Source of the DNA: Pseudomonas benzenivorans | Lineage (GTDB): Bacteria; Pseudomonadota; Gammaproteobacteria; Pseudomonadales; Pseudomonadaceae | Assembly: GCF_900100495.1 (NCBI RefSeq) | Contig: NZ_FNCT01000002.1 | Span: forward strand, 310,001-374,000 | Length of the DNA stretch: 64,000 nt | Reading direction: 5' to 3' | Shown: one piece after another, positions 1 through 9,769 of the stretch | How the letters are laid out: each line of letters begins with the position of its first letter | How positions within the stretch are numbered: position 1 is the first letter of the stretch | Translations under genes and position numbers: made by a program | The notes under the pieces: generated by a model | What the model was told of the DNA's origin: nothing | The model's input: the letters and a program-made list of their open reading frames with translations, nothing else | Databases searched by the model: none

Positions 1-55
1 AGCCTCCGATCGCCAGCAGGGTGGAGAGCCAGAGGCCCCAGATCGCGTACTTCAC
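1..55 (-). CDS. N-terminus of an unidentified membrane or exported protein (partial)
   Basis: Only the first 18 or so codons are inside the window. Reading leftward, a GTG start at 55 follows a GAGGAG ribosome-binding site by six bases. The peptide begins MKYAIWGLWLSTLLAIGG, a basic residue then a hydrophobic run, as in a signal peptide or signal anchor. It starts 11 bases after the stop of the FAD/BFD oxidoreductase on the same strand, so the two are probably co-transcribed. The function cannot be judged from this fragment. Confidence 0.6.
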   Translation of the reverse strand, partial: MKYAIWGLWLSTLLAIGG

Positions 56-65
56 GGCGCGCTCC

Positions 66-2060
66 TCAAAAGTAGTAGACCGACAGCACATGCACGGCGA
101 GCAGCGCCGGCCAGGGCCAGACGGCGAGGATGTGCGCCCACAGCAGCAGGCGGCGGCTGCGCCGCGCCAGGGCCGGGCTCAGGCGGTGCTCGCCGGCCAG
201 CAGCAGCGCCGCCAACGCGCCGAGCCCCAGCAGCAGGAGGAAATCCAGCAGCAGCCAGCGGTTGAGGTTGTCCCCGCCATCCAACCCGGTGTGCGCCGCC
301 AGCAGCAGCGGCAAGCCCGCGCCGAGCAGCACGTGCAGCAGGCGCCAGCCGCCGAAGCTGCCCAGCGCCAGCCTCGGCAGGCGCTTGCGCAGCGACATCA
401 GCAGGCCCAGCAGGACCAGGCCGAGCAGGCCGAACCCGCTGAGCTGGCGCAGCAGGCCGTCCTGCCAAAGCGCACTGACGCCCTCGTCCAGCACCGAAGT
501 CGGCGCGGCGAAGGGTGGCAGGTAGAGGAATGCCAGGCACAACAGCAGGGCCAGCAGCCCACCCGCGGCCAGGGCCCGTGCGCCGCCCACGGCCGCGCGC
601 GGGCCACTGTCGCCGAGCAGGTTGTGCAACAGCGGCTGGCAGCCGCCACAGACGCTGCCGGCCCCGCACTGTTCGGCCAACCCGGCGAGCGTGCCGGCGC
701 CCGCGGCGATGCAGGCCGACAGCTGCCCGCGACTGACGCCCATGCATTGGCAGACGGTGCTCTGCGCCGGCCACTGCGCCACCCGCTGCTGGTCCTCGGG
801 CCACAGCCGGCCTTCGCGGCGAAAGCGCCAGAGCATCAAAGCGCTGATCGGCCGGCCCTGCTCCAGGGCATCCAGCCAGCGCCGGCTCTCCTGGCACTCG
901 CCGACGGCCAGGGCGCCGAGCAGCCGGCCGCGCTGCACCACCAGCTTGCGGTACAGGCCGCGCGCCGGATCGCGAAAGTGCAGCTCGCGCTGTTGCGGAC
1001 GCCTGAGCGGGTCGACCACCTCGCCGGCGCTGAACACCGGCAGGCCGGCGACCTTCAGCGCGGTGGCCTGCAGCGAGCCGCGGTACTCGGCCGGCGTGCC
1101 GCTGAGGCTGCTGGCCAGCACGCAGGCCTGTTCGTAGCCGGGCGCCACCAGGCCGTAGATCAGCCCGCGGTGTTCGGCGCACTCGCCGATGGCGAAGATC
1201 TCCGGCTGCGAGGTGCGCAACTGGTCGTCGACCTGGATGCCCCGGCCGACCCTGAGCTGGGCCGCGAGCGCCAGCTGCACGTTGGGGGTGATGCCGGTGG
1301 CCAGCAACAGGGTATCGCAGGCGATCTCGCGGCCGTCGCGCAGGCGCACGCCAGTCACCTGGCGCTCGCCCAGCACCGCCGCCAGGCCGCTGCCGGTGAG
1401 CACCTCGATGCCCAGGGCCTCGACCTGCAGGCGCAGCAGCGCACCGGCGGCCTCGTCCAGCTGCCGGTTCATCAGCCGTGGCGCCTGCTGCACCAGGGTC
1501 ACCCGGGTGTGGCTGCGCTGCAGGCCGCGGGCGGCCTCCAGGCCGAGCAGGCCGCCGCCGACCACCACGCAGTGGCGGCTGCGCACGGTGCGTGCGAGCA
1601 GCGCGGCGGTGTCCTTGAGGTCGCGGAAGACGAAGACGCCGGGCAGCTCGATGCCCGCCACGCTGGGCAGGTGCGCGCGCGAACCGGTGGCGAGAATCAG
1701 TTGGCTGTAGCGGTAGCGCTGGCCCTGGGCATCCTCCAGGTATTTGTCCGCCGGCTCGATGCGCACGATGCGGCAGCCCAGGTGGCTGTGCAGGCGCGCC
1801 GGTGCGCTGACCGGCAGGGGCACGACGATGCCGTCCAGATCGGTATCGCCGGCCAGCAGCGCACTGAGCCGCACCCGGTCGTAGGGCGCCCAGGGCTCGT
1901 CACCGAACAGCAGGATCTCGCCCGGATAGCCGCGCTGCAGCAGCTCGCGGGCGCAGCGCACACCCACCGGGCCGGCACCGATGATGGCCAGCGGTGCGGC
2001 GGCGCTGGCGCGTAGCGGTGCAACTGGAATGATCTCGGCGTTACCAGGGTCGATCAGCAC
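66..2060 (-). CDS. FAD-dependent NAD(P)H oxidoreductase with BFD-like [2Fe-2S] domain and C-terminal membrane domain
   Basis: A 664-residue protein in three parts. Residues about 25-400 are a two-dinucleotide-binding flavoprotein of the nitrite/rubredoxin reductase type: an FAD glycine motif GAGPVG near 28-33, a second NAD(P)-type motif VVVGGGLLGLEAA near 165, and LATGITPN before the FAD-closing segment FAIGECAEH. Residues about 435-475 carry four cysteines in the BFD pattern (CQC near 436-438 and C-x4-C near 468-473), expected to hold a [2Fe-2S] cluster. From about 500 on there are four or five hydrophobic helices with histidines, as in a membrane cytochrome b-like module. The GTG start at 2060 is chosen because AAGGAGG lies five to seven bases upstream; an upstream in-frame start would add 35 unlikely residues. 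It lacks the sulfite/nitrite reductase domains, so it is not NirB. It probably passes electrons from NAD(P)H to a membrane or periplasmic partner encoded downstream; the substrate is unknown. Confidence 0.75.
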   Translation of the reverse strand: MLIDPGNAEIIPVAPLRASAAAPLAIIGAGPVGVRCARELLQRGYPGEILLFGDEPWAPYDRVRLSALLAGDTDLDGIVVPLPVSAPARLHSHLGCRIVRIEPADKYLEDAQGQRYRYSQLILATGSRAHLPSVAGIELPGVFVFRDLKDTAALLARTVRSRHCVVVGGGLLGLEAARGLQRSHTRVTLVQQAPRLMNRQLDEAAGALLRLQVEALGIEVLTGSGLAAVLGERQVTGVRLRDGREIACDTLLLATGITPNVQLALAAQLRVGRGIQVDDQLRTSQPEIFAIGECAEHRGLIYGLVAPGYEQACVLASSLSGTPAEYRGSLQATALKVAGLPVFSAGEVVDPLRRPQQRELHFRDPARGLYRKLVVQRGRLLGALAVGECQESRRWLDALEQGRPISALMLWRFRREGRLWPEDQQRVAQWPAQSTVCQCMGVSRGQLSACIAAGAGTLAGLAEQCGAGSVCGGCQPLLHNLLGDSGPRAAVGGARALAAGGLLALLLCLAFLYLPPFAAPTSVLDEGVSALWQDGLLRQLSGFGLLGLVLLGLLMSLRKRLPRLALGSFGGWRLLHVLLGAGLPLLLAAHTGLDGGDNLNRWLLLDFLLLLGLGALAALLLAGEHRLSPALARRSRRLLLWAHILAVWPWPALLAVHVLSVYYF

Positions 2061-2648
2061 GGCCCCCTCCTTCGTGAATGCTCGAAGTCGAGTCCAAAAA
2101 AAAAGTCGTGCCGCGACGCCCCAACCGCAATCCGGGCACCTGGCACGACGTCTTTGTCTGTTCAACCCTGCACCGCCGTTGGCGCAGTCGTTGTTATCCG
2201 GCTCTCAGCAAGGCCTGTGCCAGCAGCCTCTATCCGGCAATATCCCTTTTAATATCAACGAACTGCACGATGCCGACGGTCGTAAGCGCCGGCACCGAAA
2301 GCGGGCGCAGGCGACTGTAATGGGCGACGGCGAGCCTTTTCGGGGCGCACCGCGAGGCGTTCGGGCCCTGCGCGGGGGCCGCCGCCAGCAACACGGGGCA
2401 ACGCTCGCTCGCGCGGCCGGCGAAGCGCCCGGGAGCATCGCGGCAGCCGAGCCTCAAAACAGTGCAAGCGGCTGCGACCCCCCTGGATCCGACGCGCATT
2501 CGCGCACCAGAGCGGCGCACCAGCGCCTCCCAGTGCCTTTCCGGAAAGACCGCAGAGCCCTTCTGCGACAAGGCCTTACGCGGCTTGGCACGGATGCTGC
2601 CACTGGACTGAAGCCCCACACCCAACAGTCGCGCACGGAGCCATAACC
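2061..2648. other. Divergent intergenic region upstream of urtA
   Basis: 588 bases between the leftward oxidoreductase and rightward urtA. No convincing gene is seen; the short open frames have no family-like sequence or good ribosome-binding site. It holds a sigma54-type promoter for urtA at 2586-2601. Two GCACCA half-sites at 2505-2510 and 2517-2522 lie in the position usual for an enhancer-binding protein, but they are direct repeats rather than the NtrC dyad. Confidence 0.6.
2586..2601 (+). promoter_or_regulatory. Candidate sigma54 (-24/-12) promoter of the urea transport operon
   Basis: The sequence TGGCACGGATGCTGCC matches the sigma54 consensus TGGCACR-N4-TTGCW at every key base: GG at -24 and GC at -12 with the correct ten-base spacing, and only one mismatch in the -12 element (CTGC for TTGC). 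Transcription would start near 2612, giving a leader of about 37 bases before urtA at 2649. Nitrogen-regulated sigma54 control by NtrC is well known for urea use genes in Pseudomonas. The NtrC operator itself is not clear. Confidence 0.65.
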
Positions 2649-3917
2649 ATGAAACGCCGTCCCTTTCTGAAGTCGACCATCGCCGCCAGCGCCCTGCTGC
2701 TCAGTGGCCTGTTCCCGTACAGTTTGCAGGCCGCCGAGACCATCAAGGTCGGCATCCTGCATTCGCTCTCCGGCACCATGGCGATTTCCGAGACCTCGCT
2801 GAAGGACATGGCGCTGATGACCATCGAGGAGATCAACGCCAAGGGCGGCGTGCTCGGCAAGCAGCTGGAGCCGGTGGTGGTCGACCCGGCCTCCAACTGG
2901 CCGCTGTTCGCCGAGAAGGGCCGCCAGCTGCTGACCCAGGACAAGGTCGACGTGACCTTCGGCTGCTGGACCAGCGTGTCGCGCAAGTCGGTGCTGCCGG
3001 TCTACGAGGAGCTCAACGGCCTACTGTTCTACCCGGTGCAGTACGAGGGCGAAGAGCTCTCGCCGAACGTCTTCTACACCGGCGCGGCGCCGAACCAGCA
3101 GGCCATCCCGGCGGTCGAGTACCTGATGAGCGAAGACGGCGGCGCGGCCAAGCGCTACTTCCTGCTCGGCACCGACTACGTCTACCCGCGCACCACCAAC
3201 AAAATCCTGCGCGCCTTCCTGCACAGCAAGGGCGTGGCCGACAAGGACATCGAAGAGGTCTACACCCCGTTCGGCCACAGCGATTACCAGACCATCGTCG
3301 CCAACATCAAGAAGTTCTCCGCCGGCGGCAAGACCGCGGTGATCTCCACGGTCAACGGCGACTCCAACGTGCCCTTCTACAAGGAACTGGCCAACCAGGG
3401 CCTGGAGGCCACCGACGTGCCGGTGGTGGCCTTCTCGGTGGGCGAGGAAGAACTGCGCGGCATCGACACCAAGCCGCTGGTCGGCCACCTCGCCGCCTGG
3501 AACTACTTCCAGTCGGTGGAGAACCCGGTCAACGAGGAATTCGTCGCCAAGTGGAAGGCCTACGCCAAGGCCAAGGGCCTGCCGGGCGCCGACAAGGCGG
3601 TGACCAACGACCCGATGGAGGCCACCTACGTCGGCATCCATATGTGGGCCCAGGCCGTGGAAAAAGCCGGCACCACCGAGGTCGGCAAGGTGCGCGACGC
3701 GCTGGCCGGGCAGACCTTCGCCGCGCCCAGCGGCTACACCCTGACCATGGACAAGAGCAACCACCACCTGCACAAGCCGGTGATGATCGGCGAGATCCAG
3801 GACGACGGGCAGTTCTCCGTGGTCTGGGAAACCAGCAGCCCGCTGCGCGCCCAGCCGTGGAGCCCGTACATCGAAGGTAACGACAAGAAGCCGGATTACG
3901 CGGTGAAGTCGAACTAA
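2649..3917 (+). CDS. urtA: Urea ABC transporter substrate-binding protein UrtA
   Basis: A 422-residue periplasmic binding protein of the Leu/Ile/Val family that captures urea for the UrtBCDE importer. The N-terminus has the twin-arginine-like motif KRRPFLK followed by a hydrophobic stretch and a cleavage site after LQA near residue 28, so export may use Tat. The mature protein opens with TIKVGILHSLSGTMAISE, characteristic of UrtA/AmiC-type receptors, and contains the conserved segment GCWTSVSRKSVLPVYEE. Length fits the family. It is first in the urt-ure operon, 37 bases after the predicted sigma54 start site, and is followed by a hairpin before urtB. Confidence 0.95.
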   Translation: MKRRPFLKSTIAASALLLSGLFPYSLQAAETIKVGILHSLSGTMAISETSLKDMALMTIEEINAKGGVLGKQLEPVVVDPASNWPLFAEKGRQLLTQDKVDVTFGCWTSVSRKSVLPVYEELNGLLFYPVQYEGEELSPNVFYTGAAPNQQAIPAVEYLMSEDGGAAKRYFLLGTDYVYPRTTNKILRAFLHSKGVADKDIEEVYTPFGHSDYQTIVANIKKFSAGGKTAVISTVNGDSNVPFYKELANQGLEATDVPVVAFSVGEEELRGIDTKPLVGHLAAWNYFQSVENPVNEEFVAKWKAYAKAKGLPGADKAVTNDPMEATYVGIHMWAQAVEKAGTTEVGKVRDALAGQTFAAPSGYTLTMDKSNHHLHKPVMIGEIQDDGQFSVVWETSSPLRAQPWSPYIEGNDKKPDYAVKSN

Positions 3918-3928
3918 GCGCTTAACCT

Positions 3929-3951
3929 CCCCTCTCCTTCCGGGAGAGGGG
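3929..3951. repeat. GC-rich hairpin between urtA and urtB
   Basis: A perfect nine-base stem, CCCCTCTCC at 3929-3937 and GGAGAGGGG at 3943-3951, around a five-base loop. It has no T-tract, so it is not a strong terminator. Such a stem just after the binding-protein gene often protects the upstream mRNA and lets the receptor be made in excess over the permease. That role is inference. Confidence 0.6.
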
Positions 3952-4004
3952 CCGGGGGTGAGGGCTCCCTCTCCCGCTACCGGTGCATTCCGAAGGACCC
4001 CGTT

Positions 4005-5576
4005 ATGCCCGCCGCCCTGTGCCGCTTCCTCCTCTTTCTGCTGGCGCTGCTGCCACTCGCCAGCCATGCCGGCGATGCCAGCGACTTCGTCGCGGCCAGC
4101 TCGTCCAAACAGGCCAGACTCCTGGAGAGCTGGGCCGCCGCCCCGGATGCCGCGCGCCTGCCCCTGCTCGAAGCCCTGCAGCAGGGCCGCCTCGCCGCCG
4201 ACCGCGACAAGATCCCCTTTATCGCAAGCGCCGGTAGCTACCAGGCCGCCGAAGGCGATGCCGCCCCCGTCGGCACGCCGAAGAAACTACGCCTGAACAA
4301 CCGCCTGCGCGGCCTGATCGCCACCGCCCTGGCCAGCCACCAGCTGCTCGCCGCCAACCCGGCCCTGCGTCTGGCCGCCGCCCAACAGTTGCAGAAAAGC
4401 GCCAAGCCGGCGCAGCTCGGGCTGCTCAACACCCGGGTCGCCGGCGAAACCGACGCCGGCGTGCGCGCGGCGCTGAGCCTGGCGCTGGCCAACCTGCAAC
4501 TGGTCGACAGTGACCCGGCCGTGCGTCTGGCCGCCGTGCGCCTGCTCGGCGAGACCGGCGACCCGCTGGCGCGCACCCATCTGGAAACCCTGCTCGACCC
4601 CGCCGTGGAGAGCGACGCGAGCGTGCGCGCCGCCGCCGAAACCAGCCTGGCCCAGGTCAAGCGCCGCCTGCTGCTTGGCGAGCTGCTCGGCCAGGCCTTC
4701 AGCGGCCTGAGCCTGGGCTCGATCCTGCTGCTCGCCGCCCTCGGTCTGGCGATCACCTTCGGCCTGCTCGGGGTGATCAACATGGCCCACGGCGAGATGC
4801 TGATGCTCGGCGCCTACGCCACCTACATGGTGCAGATCCTCTTCCAGCGCCTGGCCCCCGAGGCCCTGGCGCTGTATCCGCTGGTGGCGCTGCCGGTGGC
4901 CTTCTTCGTCACCGCCGCGATCGGCATGGCCCTGGAGCGCACGGTGATCCGCCACCTCTACGGCCGCCCGCTGGAAACCCTGCTGGCCACCTGGGGCATC
5001 AGCCTGATGCTGATCCAGATGGTGCGGGTGCTGTTCGGCGCGCAGAACGTCGAGGTGGCCAACCCCTACTGGCTATCCGGCGGCATCGCCGTGCTGCCCA
5101 ACCTGGTGCTGCCCTACAACCGCATCGTGATAGTCGGCTTCGCCCTGTGCGTGGTACTGCTGACCTGGCTGCTGCTGAACAAGACCCGCCTCGGCCTCAA
5201 CGTGCGCGCGGTGACCCAGAACCGCAACATGGCCGCCTGCTGCGGGGTGCCGACCGGCCGGGTGGACATGCTCGCCTTCGGCCTCGGCTCCGGCATCGCC
5301 GGCCTCGGCGGCGTGGCCCTGAGCCAGATCGGCAACGTCGGTCCCGATCTCGGCCAGAGCTATATCATCGACTCCTTCCTGGTGGTGGTACTCGGCGGTG
5401 TCGGCCAGCTGGCCGGCAGCGTGCTGGCGGCCTTCGGCCTGGGGCTAGCCAACAAGATCCTCGAACCGCAGATCGGCGCAGTGCTGGGCAAGATCCTGAT
5501 CCTCGCGCTGATCATCCTGTTCATCCAGAAACGCCCGCAGGGTCTGTTCGCCCTCAAGGGTCGGGTGCTCGATTGA
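4005..5576 (+). CDS. urtB: Urea ABC transporter permease UrtB
   Basis: A 523-residue inner-membrane permease of the LivH type. Residues 1-22 are a signal sequence ending at SHA; residues about 25-220 are an alpha-helical HEAT-like periplasmic region typical of UrtB; the rest is the branched-chain amino-acid-type permease domain with eight or so hydrophobic helices, including ALGLAITFGLLGVINMAHGE and the conserved NKTRLGLNVRAVTQNR cytoplasmic loop. The ATG at 4005 follows AAGGA at a good distance. It pairs with UrtC to form the channel; the long N-terminal extension separates it from amino-acid LivH proteins. Confidence 0.95.
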   Translation: MPAALCRFLLFLLALLPLASHAGDASDFVAASSSKQARLLESWAAAPDAARLPLLEALQQGRLAADRDKIPFIASAGSYQAAEGDAAPVGTPKKLRLNNRLRGLIATALASHQLLAANPALRLAAAQQLQKSAKPAQLGLLNTRVAGETDAGVRAALSLALANLQLVDSDPAVRLAAVRLLGETGDPLARTHLETLLDPAVESDASVRAAAETSLAQVKRRLLLGELLGQAFSGLSLGSILLLAALGLAITFGLLGVINMAHGEMLMLGAYATYMVQILFQRLAPEALALYPLVALPVAFFVTAAIGMALERTVIRHLYGRPLETLLATWGISLMLIQMVRVLFGAQNVEVANPYWLSGGIAVLPNLVLPYNRIVIVGFALCVVLLTWLLLNKTRLGLNVRAVTQNRNMAACCGVPTGRVDMLAFGLGSGIAGLGGVALSQIGNVGPDLGQSYIIDSFLVVVLGGVGQLAGSVLAAFGLGLANKILEPQIGAVLGKILILALIILFIQKRPQGLFALKGRVLD

Positions 5577-5638
5577 ATCGGATTAACTGCATTGAGACCG
5601 TAAGAGCTGGCCACGCCTGCGACCGCGTCGCCGCCATT

Positions 5639-5665
5639 GTTCGCGCGCATGGCGCGCGCCTACAG
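5639..5665. repeat. REP-like palindrome between urtB and urtC
   Basis: The stretch starting GTTCGCGCGCATGGCGCGCG has complementary CGCGCGC arms around a short loop and ends in CTACAG. It resembles the Pseudomonas REP family that pairs TGTAGG with a GC-rich stem and GCGAAC. It lies in the 148-base urtB-urtC gap, which otherwise holds nothing recognisable. Confidence 0.45.
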
Positions 5666-5724
5666 GCTGACGAGCTCACCCCAAGCCAGAAATCATTTGC
5701 CGCGACAGGACAGGTGATCGACTG

Positions 5725-6812
5725 ATGACTATGCCCCTCAACCAAACGTTATTGGCCCGCGCCAGCGCCAGGCTCGGCCCGCAACTGTCGCTCGGCATAG
5801 GCCTGCTGGCGCTAACCGTGCTGCTGGCCCTGCCGCTGCTGCACCTGCTGCCGGCGGACAACCCGCTGCAGGTATCGGCCTATACCCTGACCCTGGTCGG
5901 CAAGATCCTCTGCTACGCCATAGTCGCCCTGGCCCTGGACCTGGTCTGGGGCTACGCCGGCCTGCTGTCGCTCGGCCACGGCCTGTTCTTCGCCCTCGGC
6001 GGCTACGCCATGGGCATGTACCTGATGCGCCAGAGTGCGGGCGATGGGCTGCCGGCCTTCATGAGCTTCCTCGCCTGGAGCGAGCTGCCCTGGTACTGGT
6101 ACGGCACTTCCAGCTTTCTCTGGGCGCTGGGCCTGGTGGTGCTGGCGCCCGGCCTGCTGGCCCTGGTGTTCGGTTTCTTCGCCTTCCGCTCGCGGATCAA
6201 GGGCGTGTACTTCTCGATCATGACCCAGGCGCTGACCTTCGCCGGCATGCTGCTGTTCTTCCGCAACGAGACCGGCTTCGGCGGCAACAACGGCTTCACC
6301 GGCTTCAGCCGCATCCTCGGCTTCGACATCACCGCGCCGGGCACCCGCGCGCTGCTGTTCCTCGCCACCGTGACGCTGCTGGTGGCCAGCCTGTATTTGG
6401 GTTGGCGCCTGGCGCGCAGCAAGTTCGGCCGGGTGCTCACTGCGCTCAGGGACGCGGAAAACCGCCTGATGTTCTGCGGCTACGACCCGCGCGGCTACAA
6501 GCTGTTCATCTGGGTCTTGAGCGCAGTCTTGTGCGGCCTGGCCGGCGCGCTCTACGTGCCGCAGGTGGGTATCATCAATCCCAGCGAGATGGCCCCGACC
6601 CAGTCCATCGAGGCCGCCGTATGGGTCGCCCTCGGCGGGCGCGGCACGCTGATCGGCCCGCTGCTCGGCGCCGGCCTGGTCAACGGCATGAAGAGCTGGT
6701 TCACCGTGGCCTTCCCGGAATACTGGCTGTTCGCCCTCGGCGCGCTGTTCATCCTGGTCACCCTGTTCCTGCCCAAGGGCGTGATCGGCCTGCTACGCAA
6801 GAGAGGCGAACA

Positions 6813-6816
<4 letters not shown>
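5725..6816 (+). CDS. urtC: Urea ABC transporter permease UrtC
   Basis: A 363-residue LivM-type inner-membrane permease and partner of UrtB. Hydrophobic helices run through the protein; the signature stretch DLVWGYAGLLSLGHGLFFAL lies near 72-91, and the loop containing GRVLTALRDAENR corresponds to the coupling segment that contacts the ATPases. The C-terminus FLPKGVIGLLRK is typical. The ATG at 5725 is kept over the ATG six bases on because it best fits the upstream GGACAGGTGATCG. Its stop overlaps the urtD start (ATGA), so the two are translationally coupled. Confidence 0.94.
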
Positions 6817-7664
<848 letters not shown>

Positions 7665-7672
7665 CACATACC

Positions 7673-7738
7673 TGTGGGAGGGGCTTTAGCCGCGATGCTT
7701 TTGATCTTTAAGAGCTCGCGGCTAAAGCCCCTCCCACA
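7673..7738. repeat. REP-type inverted repeat between urtD and urtE
   Basis: Two perfect 23-base complementary arms, 7673-7695 (starting TGTGGGAGGGGCTTTAGCCG) and 7716-7738, enclose 20 bases. This is a member of the GTGGGAGGGGCTT family of Pseudomonas REP sequences. A second copy with the same arms in the opposite arrangement is at 20798-20858. It separates two genes that would otherwise be closely spaced. Confidence 0.85.
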
Positions 7739-7760
7739 AAAGCGAACCAAGGACATCGAC

Positions 7761-8459
7761 ATGCTGCAAGTCGAACAACTCCATCAATACTACGGCGGCA
7801 GCCATATCCTCCGCGGCCTGTCCTTCGAGGCCCGGGTCGGCGAAGTCACCTGCCTGCTCGGGCGCAACGGCGTGGGCAAGACCACATTGCTGAAATGCCT
7901 GATGGGCCTGCTGCCGGCCAAGCAAGGCACGGTGCACTGGGAAGGCCGGGCCATCACCTCACTCAAGCCGCACCAGCGGGTGCACGCCGGCATCGCCTAC
8001 GTGCCCCAGGGCCGGGAGATCTTCGGCCGGCTGACCGTGGCGGAAAACCTGCTGCTGGGCCTGTCACGCTTCCCCGCCGGCCAGGCCAGGGCCGTTCCCG
8101 AATTCATCTACCAGCTGTTTCCGGTACTCGAGGAGATGCAGCAACGCCGCGGCGGCGACCTCTCCGGCGGCCAGCAGCAGCAACTGGCGATCGGCCGCGC
8201 CCTGGCCAGCCAGCCGCGCCTGCTGATCCTCGACGAGCCCACCGAAGGCATCCAGCCCTCAGTGATCAAGGAGATCGGCGCGGTGATTGGCAAATTGGCC
8301 GAGCGCGGCGACATGGCCATCCTGCTGGTCGAGCAATTCTACGACTTCGCCGCCGAGCTGGCCGACCAGTACCTGGTGATGAGCCGCGGCGAGATCGTCC
8401 AGCAGGGCCGCGGCGCGAGCATGGAAGCCGATGGCGTGCGCGGGCTGGTGGCGATATGA
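7761..8459 (+). CDS. urtE: Urea ABC transporter ATP-binding protein UrtE
   Basis: A 232-residue LivF-type ATPase, the second motor subunit of the urea importer. The start ATG at 7761 follows AAGGA by seven to eight bases; a longer frame would run back through the REP palindrome and is rejected. Walker A is GRNGVGKTT, the signature is LSGGQQQQLAIGR, Walker B is LLILDEPTEG, and VEQFYDFA holds the region of the switch residue. Length equals that of known UrtE proteins. A palindromic element follows before ureD. Confidence 0.95.
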   Translation: MLQVEQLHQYYGGSHILRGLSFEARVGEVTCLLGRNGVGKTTLLKCLMGLLPAKQGTVHWEGRAITSLKPHQRVHAGIAYVPQGREIFGRLTVAENLLLGLSRFPAGQARAVPEFIYQLFPVLEEMQQRRGGDLSGGQQQQLAIGRALASQPRLLILDEPTEGIQPSVIKEIGAVIGKLAERGDMAILLVEQFYDFAAELADQYLVMSRGEIVQQGRGASMEADGVRGLVAI

Positions 8460-8485
8460 ACCTTTTCATGGCGGGTCGGAATGAC

Positions 8486-8597
8486 GTAGGTTGGGCTGAG
8501 CGCAGCGAAGCCCAACGAGCGCACCCTGCGCCGACACAAGCATTGTGCCTGCCGCCCGGCGTTGGGCTTCGTCGCGTTGCTCCTCAACCCAACCTAC
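8486..8597. repeat. GTAGGTTGGG palindromic element between urtE and ureD
   Basis: An imperfect long inverted repeat. It begins GTAGGTTGGGCTGAGCGCAG and ends in a complementary CCCAACCTAC; inner arms GAAGCCCAAC and GTTGGGCTTC also pair. A related element lies at 37567-37701. It fills most of the 160-base gap between the transporter and the urease genes. Confidence 0.75.
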
Positions 8598-8619
8598 GCC
8601 CAACCTACGCATGTATGCC

Positions 8620-9458
8620 ATGAACGCACCCGCCTCTTCAGCCGTCTTCACCCCCAGCTGGCACGCAGAGCTGGAGTTGGGCTATGCCCGTGACGGCGCG
8701 ACCACCCGGCCGACCCTGCGCCGCCACCAGGGCCCGCTGCGGGTGCAGAAGCACCTGTACGCCGAAGGCCCCGAGGTCTGCCAGCACATCGTCGTCCATC
8801 CACCGGGCGGCATCGCCGGCGGCGATCGCTTGGATATATCGGCAACTGTCGGCGCAGGCGCCTGGGCGCAACTTACCAGTCCCGGCGCGGCCAAGTGGTA
8901 CCGCGCCGCCGCTCCGGCCTACCAGAACCTCAGGCTGCGCGTCGAAGCCGGCGCCACCCTGGAATGGCTGCCGCAGGAAACCATCGTTTACTCGGCGGCC
9001 CAGGCCGAATTGCACAGCGATATCGAACTGCTCGGCGACGCCCGGCTGTGCTATTGGGACATGGTCGCCCTCGGCCGCCCGGCCAGCGGCGAGCGTTTCG
9101 CTGCCGGGCACTTCCAGGCGCAACTGAATATCCGCCGCGACGGCCAGTTGCTCTGGCACGAACGCCAGCGCATCGAAGGCAGCGACGGCCTGCTCGACTC
9201 GCCGATCGGCCTGGCCGGCCAGCCGGTATTCGCCACCCTGCTGGTCAGCGGCGAGATCGACGTCAAACTGCTGGAAATCTGCCGCGCACTACCCTGTACC
9301 GGGCGTGGCGACCTCACCCAACTGCCCGGCCTGCTGCTGGCCCGCTGCCTGGCCAGCGAGGCCCTGCACGCGCGCGCCTGGCTGATCGACATCTGGCGCC
9401 TGCTGCGCCCGGCCCTGCTCGGGCGCGCAGCCGTCCCCCCACGAATCTGGAGCACCTG

Positions 9459-9459
<1 letters not shown>
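8620..9459 (+). CDS. ureD: Urease accessory protein UreD
   Basis: A 279-residue chaperone that binds apo-urease and, with UreF and UreG, helps deliver nickel and CO2 to the active site. Recognised by its order before ureA and by conserved segments: [42 protein letters not shown] and [10 protein letters not shown]. The ATG at 8620 is preferred over an in-frame ATG nine bases upstream because the protein then begins MNAPASS as in relatives; no strong ribosome-binding site is visible for either. Its stop TGA overlaps the ureA ATG by one base. Confidence 0.93.
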
Positions 9460-9761
<302 letters not shown>

Positions 9762-9769
9762 GGCCTGCC

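Noticed and set aside
21..2015. 664-codon rightward open frame opposite the FAD/BFD oxidoreductase
   Set aside because: Gln/Ala-rich shadow frame; the leftward frame has clear FAD, NAD and BFD motifs and a ribosome-binding site. The equal length is chance.
66..2060. Assignment as NirB assimilatory nitrite reductase
   Set aside because: The flavin and BFD parts are similar, but the siroheme/[4Fe-4S] reductase domains are missing and replaced with membrane helices; it is too short.
2503..2527. NtrC binding dyad upstream of urtA
   Set aside because: Only two directly repeated GCACCA half-sites are seen, not the inverted arrangement NtrC needs; too weak to list as an operator.
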